Part shown: one piece after another, positions 56,363 through 64,000 of the stretch
How positions within the stretch are numbered: the stretch's first letter is position 1
Layout: each line of letters starts with the position of its first letter
From: Candidatus Aenigmatarchaeota archaeon
GTDB lineage: Archaea; Aenigmatarchaeota; Aenigmatarchaeia; CG10238-14; SCSR01
Reading direction: 5' to 3'
Assembly (NCBI GenBank): GCA_030615205.1
Contig: JAUWZS010000001.1
Coordinates: 335,492-399,491, forward strand
Length of the DNA: 64,000 bases
The notes under the pieces: model-generated
The model's database searches: none
What the model was told of the DNA's origin: nothing
What the model saw: only the letters and a program-made list of their open reading frames with translations
Program-made: the position numbers and the translations under genes

Positions 56363-58477
56363 TTAAACCATCGGATATACACGTGTGTCTGATTCATACG
56401 GTAGTTCTACGCTGTTGATTTCATTCAAGTTATCCAAGTCATTCATCTTTATCATTCTATTCGAGATTGTATAAAGCACATCGTCGATGTACAAGGATCT
56501 TCTTATCTGAGACGAATAATCGTATGTTGGCTCTCCGTCTGCAGTATCATTAATATCAGTGTGTGTTATTCTTCCTTTTAGTGTGAACCCGCTGCTTAAA
56601 TCGATATTAAATGCATAAGCCCCTTGCCATACATTCCATTTTCCGGATTCAGAGAGGCTGATTGGTATAACTAGAAGATTCTTTGACCTGTCGAATAAGA
56701 ATGCTTTGTGGTCTGTCAATGCTTCTGAATTTGTGCCGCGCTCACCGATCATGTATTTTGAAATCTCGGTCGGGTTTTCCACATCAGTTATATCGAAAAG
56801 GGACAGTTTCATGCCCAACATCCTACCTTCTTCTGTAGCGTCTCTGCCAATGCCGATAATGTGTGTTTCATCGTATGGATGCAGATAATCTGAGACTCCT
56901 GGTATTTTAAGATAGCCCAATACTTGAGGACTGCTTGGATTGCTCAGATCTATAACAAATAAAGGATCAATCTGCCTGAAAGTCACCATATAGCCTTTGT
57001 CTCCCAAGAATCTGGCAGAGTATATTCTTTCTCCTTCTGCAAGGTCTTCCACTTTGCCGATTATTTGAAGGTCGCTGTTGAGAACATACAAGTGATTCAC
57101 TGAGGATGACCTCCAATTCCCTGTTGTTGTTGCAATCCTGAAATAGCCGTTATGCTCATCCATTGAGAACTGGTTTAAGACGTAACCTGGCACCTCACCA
57201 GCTGTTTTGTATTCTATTTTTTCATTGTCAACAGATATCTTATGGACGATCGTCTTTTCCAGTTCTTTGCTGATCTCTATTTGCACATCCTCCATTCTCT
57301 GGTATATATCCATCATGAGGCTGGCTGCTTGTTCCGGATCCATGGATTCCACATAGTTTTGTAACGCCTCTGATACCTGCTGCATCTTCTCATAATCGCT
57401 GATGCCCGAGTTTCTTATATTATTTATTTCATTTTGAATATTTGACGGCACTACTGGGATGATCGCTTTTTTTATTATTCTATCATAAAAATGGGTCATG
57501 CTCAATCTTTTGGTGTACACAATGTAAATGTTGTCAGTTGAGGCGTACATACTGTGGCTATAACCCATAAGAAATGTTTTGCTGGACAGTTCTTCGTTTG
57601 CATCCTGCGTGTTCACGGCTACTATGGTTGTAAGGATGTATGATGAATCAGGGAAATCGAAATAGTATACCTCTGAAGCAGGTATTGCTATTGTTTTTTC
57701 AACAGAGCCAGTGCTAGAGCGGATTACTGGCAATGGCACTGGATGCGGTTCAACATAATATGTAGGCTGGTTTATTATAATGTACGCATAATCGCCTATC
57801 ATCCTTGAATCAAAATAACTGCCGTTTATTGAAACATCTTTTTCTATAATCGGGTTTTCCCTGTCTGATATATCATATACTTTGATGAACGTTTTTTGAC
57901 TGTAATATCTTGGAGCTATGCTGATTCCAATTTTAGAAGACTCATAACCGCCATAATCTCGGCCAAACACAACCAATTTGTCATCATTTATGAATATTTC
58001 ATAAAGACTTGCATCCAACTCTATTTCAGATAATATCTTGGCGTTTTCTGCTGGATACGCATCAACAATAACTACTTTCTCCCCAGAAATTACGTATATG
58101 TATCTCCCGTCATTCTTCACTATATCTGCTTCATCAACACCGGCCACTTGGATATTTGTTGTTGAATAATCCTCAGAACCTTTGTCAGCAATTCCGCTAA
58201 TTTCAGCAATAACATCTCCTTGTATAGTAGAACCCAGCGCCGGTGCTCCAAAAGTTCTACCAAATTCACCATAGTATGAATATGTTCCAGTGTTCTCCTC
58301 TAAAAAGTTTTTGAGTTCATTCTCAGAAGAAAACTTTTTCAATATTGCCTGATCAGAAATTGGCTCTTGAATAAAACTATTGATCAAAAGAAGTCCGAAA
58401 ACAAGACCTATAACTAATACTGCTAAAGTCCCACCCTGTCCTTTATCTGAATTTTTCATTTTCATTTTAATTTTCAT
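56363..58477 (-). CDS. Secreted beta-propeller domain protein (PF09826/COG4880-like)
   Basis: N-terminal TM; STTNIQVAGVDEADIVKNDGRYIYVISGEKVVIVDAYPAE. Confidence 0.88.
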   Translation of the reverse strand: MKIKMKMKNSDKGQGGTLAVLVIGLVFGLLLINSFIQEPISDQAILKKFSSENELKNFLEENTGTYSYYGEFGRTFGAPALGSTIQGDVIAEISGIADKGSEDYSTTNIQVAGVDEADIVKNDGRYIYVISGEKVVIVDAYPAENAKILSEIELDASLYEIFINDDKLVVFGRDYGGYESSKIGISIAPRYYSQKTFIKVYDISDRENPIIEKDVSINGSYFDSRMIGDYAYIIINQPTYYVEPHPVPLPVIRSSTGSVEKTIAIPASEVYYFDFPDSSYILTTIVAVNTQDANEELSSKTFLMGYSHSMYASTDNIYIVYTKRLSMTHFYDRIIKKAIIPVVPSNIQNEINNIRNSGISDYEKMQQVSEALQNYVESMDPEQAASLMMDIYQRMEDVQIEISKELEKTIVHKISVDNEKIEYKTAGEVPGYVLNQFSMDEHNGYFRIATTTGNWRSSSVNHLYVLNSDLQIIGKVEDLAEGERIYSARFLGDKGYMVTFRQIDPLFVIDLSNPSSPQVLGYLKIPGVSDYLHPYDETHIIGIGRDATEEGRMLGMKLSLFDITDVENPTEISKYMIGERGTNSEALTDHKAFLFDRSKNLLVIPISLSESGKWNVWQGAYAFNIDLSSGFTLKGRITHTDINDTADGEPTYDYSSQIRRSLYIDDVLYTISNRMIKMNDLDNLNEINSVELPYESDTRVYPMV

Positions 58478-59085
58478 ATAAATCTTCCCCCAAATTTTGA
58501 CTTTTTGTAAAAATAAAACCCAAAGCCAGCAAGTGAAATCGCCAGTAGAGTTATTGATGCATATAGAAAAACAGGTTGCTGCGTGAATGTAATGCTTAGA
58601 TTTTCAAATACTGTTGCAGGTTGTGACACTTTCTCAGAGTCATTAACTGCTATTCCTGCTGCTTCTTGAGGCGTTGCCATAAAGCCCCTAGCTCCAAAAG
58701 TGTCAAACATGTACAAATGACCAGCGAAAGTTCCGAAACTTGCCATTAAAACAATCAATGAAGTCGCGAGTATGATCACCAAGCGTCGTGATTTACTTGA
58801 GACTATGCCTGTGCCTCTTTCAGTAAGTGAGTAGAAAATAAACTTCTTTCCTGGTACTTCAAGTTTTTTCACCAAACCTACTTTTTCAAGTTTATTCAGA
58901 TGCTCGACAATTGTAGCATCACTCTTTTTTAGTTTTTTCGCCACAAAAGAAGGCGTCCTTCCACCTTCTGACAACATTTTCAAAATATCCATCCTGGTTT
59001 CTGCTGAGATAACCTTCAGCACATCCCGATCAACTATTGTGACTGGTTCGTCTTTCATAGTTCTTAATTGAAAAGTAAAGAACAA
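58474..59085 (-). CDS. Membrane-anchored ArsR-like winged-helix regulator
   Basis: ISAETRMDILKMLSEGGRTPSFVAKKLKKSDATIVEHLNKLEKVGLVKKLEVPGKKFIFYSLTERG plus two TMs; 4-nt overlap with beta-propeller CDS. Confidence 0.8.
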   Translation of the reverse strand: MFFTFQLRTMKDEPVTIVDRDVLKVISAETRMDILKMLSEGGRTPSFVAKKLKKSDATIVEHLNKLEKVGLVKKLEVPGKKFIFYSLTERGTGIVSSKSRRLVIILATSLIVLMASFGTFAGHLYMFDTFGARGFMATPQEAAGIAVNDSEKVSQPATVFENLSITFTQQPVFLYASITLLAISLAGFGFYFYKKSKFGGRFI

Positions 59086-59140
59086 AAGGCTGTCGATTTT
59101 ATTAGGCGAACGCCAAATTGAATTTTACGCTCCAGAATGA

Positions 59141-61723
59141 TCATGGTGTTTCTATAAATATACCATCTTCATATGTAAGTGTGCACGAAGTTTCCCCGTC
59201 TCCATCCTTCCCATTGAAATAAACATAGTACCCAACAAACGGCTCTAACGTATTCGCAGAGAAGAAATTACTATCACAATCTCCTACACTCCCTCCTAAC
59301 GGATCATAATAAACAAAATATCCATTATCATCATACAAACATCCAGGCTTACTAGAGCTTGCATAATGTGTGAAAATTTCATCTTTATCACCACACACCT
59401 CAGCAATATCATCCAAGCTCGTTTCTCCAGGTACACTGATGATATTTGTTCCCGGATATAGTATAACTTCCACTTCATCAGGCGTATCAAACGTTATCTC
59501 ACACCCATTCTCAGCATACAAATAATATCCAAAACCATCTTCCATAGTAGCCGCAGAGAAGAAATTACTATCACAATCGCCATCATTATCTCCTAAAGGA
59601 TTGTAATAAACAAAATACCCGTTATCATCGTACAAGCATCCAGCTTTACTACTACTTGCATAATATAACAATCCACAATCAAGATCGCTAAACTCATCTT
59701 CAGGCAAGCCAGGTACGCCTACGATATTTGTCCCTTCGTATATAGTTATAGACTCTTCTCCGTCGCTTAGAGTGGTAGTTGTTGTAGTGGTTGATGGACA
59801 GTCCCAAGTCTCTGTTTTGCAGTTATTCGTTTCGTCACTCTCGATTATTCTGTTTGTCCCATCAGCGCAAACCATTATAGTATCGCTTGCGCCAGAACAT
59901 GTCCACGTATAACTAGAGAAAGACTCCTCACTAAAAGCGCCAGCAGCTAAAGCATCAATGTAATCGGCGGTTTTAGTATAAGTGCCGTCCACGTATAAGT
60001 GTGAATAGCTATAGTACTCAGTGCTCCCACTCCCAACATTCTCTATTCTGTATAGAATCTCACTTCCGCTGACCGAGATATCTGTTATTTTTAAATTTGG
60101 TTCTCCTGTTGGAAGTGTAGTAGTTGTCGTGGTAGTGGCTGAAACGCAATCACTATCCTCAGCATCTATGTATCCATCACAATTATTATCGTAGTAGTCA
60201 TCGCACGCTGTTTCTGTATCCTCAGCAGAAGTCCCCCATACCCAAGAGCCAGCATTGCTTTTGTAGCATGTATAGCTTGTATCTGCGCAGGACACAATTC
60301 GGCAGGATTTTGTAAAGTCGCACCTCCAGCTTTCACATGTTTTTGTTCCGCTTATTGCGCAGTAATCCGGATTCGAATCTGAGCATATGTAATTATCCCC
60401 ACTTCTAGTCAGTATGTTTTTCCCAACTCCAGAGCAACTACTCGCCAAACCAGTGTCACAATCATAGAGATTACAGTTTTTTGTTGCATAGGTACAGCTA
60501 TCACCTGAACAATAATATTCTGTTAATATAGAGCCTGAGCATGAGTCTTGATGGCTTGTTGTATCTGTACATGTGCCGGCTATTAGTGGATAATTGCCAT
60601 TGTCTGAATCTGTGCATTCATCTGGAATAGTTGTTGTTGTGGTGGTGGATGCTACACATTTGAACTTTCCATACGGTGGTTCTCCTGAAGGGTCGATTAA
60701 ATAATAACCAGTAGTATCCTCAACGCATTTTAGTTCTTCCCCATCCATTTCCCCACATTTATAACTATATCCGTTCACACTTCCATCTGACTGTGAATAA
60801 CATCCTGTAGGAGACTCAGTATCGAATGAATAACAATATCCTCTCAAACCCCAACAACAATTGTCTATATCACAAGCAATACAGCAATAATCGTTTCCAC
60901 AACTGTAATCACCTGTAAGATCCTTAAACCAATTTGTATGGCTGTCATAATAACTTTCACTCACACAATAACCATTTATAACTTCTTCATCATCATAACA
61001 ATAAGTTCCTGCTGTATTACATGGTTCTCCTATACTAGTAGTAGTTGTTGTGGTTGGTACAGTAGTAGTTGTTCCAGGTGTTGCAAAAATAAAGCTCCCA
61101 GATACAGTTTCTGCTCCATCTATATAAGTTCCAGTCCCAGGAGGTCCTCCATCATATAGAGCAGCTGCAGTAATTGATACTGTTTTGCCTGTGCATACTG
61201 ATGGCACAGCCGGTATAGTCCAGACCCCATAAACATTTCCTGCAACTGTTATAATTGGATCAAATATGCCAGGCATATCTCCACCTATGTATTGTATATC
61301 ACATGTCCCATCAGCAGACATAGCATCTATCTGGAAGAAATCTGCTGCTGAGCAATCGCCTGTATAGCTACCTATCATTGTAATAATCTCTCCCTGTTCA
61401 CAATCTGTAGAGCTGCCACCAGCGCAGATTACTGAAACCAACGCAGTAATTAAATCACAAGGCTCGACTATGATTGTTGTTGTCGTTGTAGTCGCTGGAA
61501 TAGTAGTTGTAGTGGTCGTTTCTTCACAATAAGACATCGAGCACTCAACTAAAGTAGGATCGAAACATCTACTACCAAATATTTTAAAACAATCATTGCC
61601 GCAAGTTGATATACAACAGCAAGATTCAGTTACTGCAGTAGTATTGACTGATATTAGACCAGGATATATTAATAGAATGAACATTACTGCCAAAAAGGAT
61701 ACGAGCGCAAAAGTTTTATTCAT
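59141..61723 (-). CDS. Large secreted Cys- and Thr-rich multidomain surface protein
   Basis: Signal peptide, several poly-Thr linkers, CARDB-like segment, duplicated C-terminal domain. Confidence 0.75.
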   Translation of the reverse strand: MNKTFALVSFLAVMFILLIYPGLISVNTTAVTESCCCISTCGNDCFKIFGSRCFDPTLVECSMSYCEETTTTTTIPATTTTTTIIVEPCDLITALVSVICAGGSSTDCEQGEIITMIGSYTGDCSAADFFQIDAMSADGTCDIQYIGGDMPGIFDPIITVAGNVYGVWTIPAVPSVCTGKTVSITAAALYDGGPPGTGTYIDGAETVSGSFIFATPGTTTTVPTTTTTTSIGEPCNTAGTYCYDDEEVINGYCVSESYYDSHTNWFKDLTGDYSCGNDYCCIACDIDNCCWGLRGYCYSFDTESPTGCYSQSDGSVNGYSYKCGEMDGEELKCVEDTTGYYLIDPSGEPPYGKFKCVASTTTTTTIPDECTDSDNGNYPLIAGTCTDTTSHQDSCSGSILTEYYCSGDSCTYATKNCNLYDCDTGLASSCSGVGKNILTRSGDNYICSDSNPDYCAISGTKTCESWRCDFTKSCRIVSCADTSYTCYKSNAGSWVWGTSAEDTETACDDYYDNNCDGYIDAEDSDCVSATTTTTTTLPTGEPNLKITDISVSGSEILYRIENVGSGSTEYYSYSHLYVDGTYTKTADYIDALAAGAFSEESFSSYTWTCSGASDTIMVCADGTNRIIESDETNNCKTETWDCPSTTTTTTTLSDGEESITIYEGTNIVGVPGLPEDEFSDLDCGLLYYASSSKAGCLYDDNGYFVYYNPLGDNDGDCDSNFFSAATMEDGFGYYLYAENGCEITFDTPDEVEVILYPGTNIISVPGETSLDDIAEVCGDKDEIFTHYASSSKPGCLYDDNGYFVYYDPLGGSVGDCDSNFFSANTLEPFVGYYVYFNGKDGDGETSCTLTYEDGIFIETP
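59256..59367 (-). repeat. Intragenic repeat, copy 2 of C-terminal domain
   Basis: HYASSSKPGCLYDDNGYFVYYDPLGGSVGDCDSNFFSA matches 59553..59664 at DNA and protein level. Confidence 0.75.
59553..59664 (-). repeat. Intragenic repeat, copy 1 of C-terminal domain
   Basis: YYASSSKAGCLYDDNGYFVYYNPLGDNDGDCDSNFFSA. Confidence 0.75.
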
Positions 61724-61847
61724 ATTTTATTTTTGAATTTCAGAATATTTAATACTTGACTCTACTATAACTTTATAATAAATTTAAATAGGGAGAATAT
61801 TATTTTATTGCACATTGAATTAAACTTAATTAAATTAGACTAAACAA

Positions 61848-61935
61848 GCCCTCGTAGCTTAGCTTGGATAGAGCGGCGGACTTCTATCATAGTGGAGAAA
61901 TCCGAAGGTCGTGGGTTCAAATCCCACCGGGGGCA
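61848..61935 (+). tRNA. tRNA-Arg(TCT) with 13-nt intron 61887..61899
   Basis: Acceptor GCCCTCG/CGGGGGC, D arm GCTTAGCTTGGATAGAGC, loop CTTCTA, T arm GTGGGTTCAAATCCCAC; CTTC:GGAG central helix. Confidence 0.88.
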
Positions 61936-61979
61936 TAGAACTATAGGGTTTATATCCCTTCACTCATATACTTTACTTT

Positions 61980-63191
61980 ATGAGCGACAGTATTTATAAC
62001 TTAGAAGGCAGACTCACTTACTTCTCTAAACGGTTGGCGAACTCTAAAAAGATCTCTAACACCAACAAGAAATTAATCAACGACTTCTTAGGATACTGCG
62101 CTGCTCAAGGCTTATCAAAGCACAGGATTCTCAAATACCTCTACATGCTTACAAAGTTAACAGAGATGTTAGGCAAGAACTTGAAGACCGCTAACAAGCA
62201 TGACATACAGAAGTTGGTTGCGGAGATAGAAGGTATTGAACGCTACTCAGATTGGACGAAGAAGGATCTGAAGGTGAGCATCAAGAAGTTCTACAAGTGG
62301 CTCAACGGTGGCGAGGAGTATCCTGACAGTGTGAAGTGGTTGAAAGTTACGATGAAAAATAATCGCAAGATGTTACCCGAGAGCTTGCTGACAATAGAGC
62401 AAGTGCAAGCGTTAGCTAACGTAACTACAAACATGCGTGACAAAGCTTTGATCATGTGCCTGTATGAAAGCGGTGCAAGGATAGGCGAATTGCTTGGAAT
62501 GAAGATCAAGCACGTAGAGCCGAATGATTACGGTGTGAAGATAATGCTTCACGGAAAAACGGGTGGTCGTAGAATATTGTTGATAAACTCTGCTCCTTTG
62601 CTGAGCGAATGGTTAGAACTTCACCCGGATAAAAACAATCCGGAGGCGTGGGTTTGGATCGGTCTAGGACAGAGAAACATGGGTAAGCGTTTAAGATACC
62701 CGGCTGTGAAGAAAGTGATTAAAACCCTCTGCCAGAAAGCTAGTATCAAGACTCGTGTATACCCCCATCTTTTCAGACACAGCAGAGCTACCGAGCTTGC
62801 GAAATCGCTGACAGAGGCGCAGATGAATCAAGTCTTCGGCTGGGTGCAAGGCAGCAACATGCCAGCTACCTATGTGCATCTGAGCGGTAGGGATACAGAC
62901 GAAGCGGTGCTGAGAGCTGCTGGTGTCAAGAATATCAAAGCAGCAGAGAAAGGTAAGATACTGAGGACGTGCCCGAGATGCAGATCCGTTAATACATCTG
63001 AATCGCAGTTCTGTAAGGCTTGCGGTATGCCTATGGATTTGGAAACTATCGTAACGATGGAGAAGAAGCGCAGAGCTGGTGACATGATAGTTGAGCTACT
63101 GCTGAGTATTCCAAGCATCAGAAAGCAAGCAATAAAGCAAGCTAAGAAACAGGGGCTAACCAAAGAGATTGAAGAGTTGATAGAAGCATAG
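61980..63191 (+). CDS. Tyrosine recombinase/integrase (archaeal XerA-like) with C-terminal zinc ribbon
   Basis: YESGARIGELLGMKIKHV, PHLFRHSRATELAKSLTEAQMNQVFGWVQGSNMPATYVHLSG; CPRCRSVNTSESQFCKACG. Confidence 0.88.
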   Translation: MSDSIYNLEGRLTYFSKRLANSKKISNTNKKLINDFLGYCAAQGLSKHRILKYLYMLTKLTEMLGKNLKTANKHDIQKLVAEIEGIERYSDWTKKDLKVSIKKFYKWLNGGEEYPDSVKWLKVTMKNNRKMLPESLLTIEQVQALANVTTNMRDKALIMCLYESGARIGELLGMKIKHVEPNDYGVKIMLHGKTGGRRILLINSAPLLSEWLELHPDKNNPEAWVWIGLGQRNMGKRLRYPAVKKVIKTLCQKASIKTRVYPHLFRHSRATELAKSLTEAQMNQVFGWVQGSNMPATYVHLSGRDTDEAVLRAAGVKNIKAAEKGKILRTCPRCRSVNTSESQFCKACGMPMDLETIVTMEKKRRAGDMIVELLLSIPSIRKQAIKQAKKQGLTKEIEELIEA

Positions 63192-63196
63192 CTAAG

Positions 63197-63469
63197 TTAC
63201 AGCTTCTCTAGTTTTACAGCTTCGCTAAGTATCTTCTTGCCACGTTCTGTTAAGCGGTAATGGATAAAGGCTCTCTTCTCTACCTCGATAGAAATAGTTT
63301 CAATCAAGCCGGCTTTCTTCAATAACTTCAGTCTTATCGTCCTCGTTCCTTCGTTAGAGCACGCTTCAGACAAGTCACTGAATCTTTTTGGAGACTTTGA
63401 GAGCGAGGTCAGTATGTCTAGAATGTATTCTTGACCAAGCAGTGAGATGGTTTTGCGTTCTTCAGCCAT
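63197..63469 (-). CDS. Winged-helix regulator
   Basis: YILDILTSLSKSPKRFSDLSEACSNEGTRTIRLKLLKKAGLIETISIEVEKRAFIHYRLTERGKKIL. Confidence 0.75.
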   Translation of the reverse strand: MAEERKTISLLGQEYILDILTSLSKSPKRFSDLSEACSNEGTRTIRLKLLKKAGLIETISIEVEKRAFIHYRLTERGKKILSEAVKLEKL

Positions 63470-63566
63470 ACATATTAAACTATGAAGAATCGTAGATGAT
63501 ATTATCCGATGAGCATTTAAAGTTAACTACGATAAATTGTAGTATAGTAATGAGGGCTGTGATTCG

Positions 63567-64000
63567 ATGCAGAAGAGGAAAATCATCATCGGCTTGATAC
63601 TGAGCATAGTAGCGATAGCACTTGTTTCTGTGTATGCAAGTTATACAGGAAGAGCAACACAGAAGGCAACAGATCAAACTACGACTACACAGCCAGCAGA
63701 GCAAACCACGACAACTACTACCTCGACTACGATGCCAACAACTACAACAACTACTGAAATAAAGGAGATAGAGGGTTTAACTTCTATCGGCACAGCTTCA
63801 ACCATGTGGGATAATTGGGACGCTGATCCTGAAAACGATGGAATGTTAGTCGGTATCATGTTCTTAGACGGAGAAAGCAAGCCTATACACTTCGAGGATA
63901 TTCCTGTAAGCGTGAGGATTGAGCTCTACACGCAAACATGGGATCGGACAGGTATGCCTAAAGCTACTAAAGACAGGCTTGTATACGAAGGTGAGTTTAC
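63567..64000 (+). CDS. Membrane-anchored poly-Thr-linker protein, truncated by window end
   Basis: MQKRKIIIGLILSIVAIALVSVYASYTGRATQKATDQTTTTQPAEQTTTTTTSTTMPTTTTTTEIKEIEG...; open to base 64000. Confidence 0.65.
   Translation, partial: MQKRKIIIGLILSIVAIALVSVYASYTGRATQKATDQTTTTQPAEQTTTTTTSTTMPTTTTTTEIKEIEGLTSIGTASTMWDNWDADPENDGMLVGIMFLDGESKPIHFEDIPVSVRIELYTQTWDRTGMPKATKDRLVYEGEF

Noticed and set aside
63480-63880. Minus-strand ORFs at the right end
   Set aside because: Antisense of the plus-strand poly-Thr protein starting at 63567; Val/Cys-rich low-complexity translations.

Overview
Archaeal window; the gene set (class I LysRS, aIF5B, Orc1/Cdc6, MBF1, PIN-ATPase-KH, geranylgeranyl reductase) and many tiny proteins suggest a reduced, possibly DPANN-like genome (inference). 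The left end (1-6 kb) is accessory: a truncated C25/gingipain-like peptidase, a Cas4-like nuclease, and an AT-rich cluster of an EVE/PUA-like-NucS-like nuclease, Vsr, a C5-cytosine methyltransferase, a GHKL (MutL/MORC-type) ATPase with a DUF4145-like tail and a small protein. This is the best candidate for an unusual restriction or 5mC-repair system. The middle carries information-processing genes: lysS, hisS, ileS, alaS, leuS, alaX, a B3/4 protein, infB and cdc6. Four tRNA genes were read by hand. Three of them (Lys-UUU, Arg-CCU, Arg-UCU) have introns; tRNA-Lys has two, one with a near-perfect BHB motif at position 9/10. Both tRNA-Lys and tRNA-His lie upstream of their cognate synthetase gene and overlap, on the same strand, a small DNA-binding-protein ORF. 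The right end has large secreted Thr-rich proteins and, next to tRNA-Arg(UCU), a tyrosine recombinase that may mark an integrated element running off the window. No CRISPR array and no rRNA were seen.
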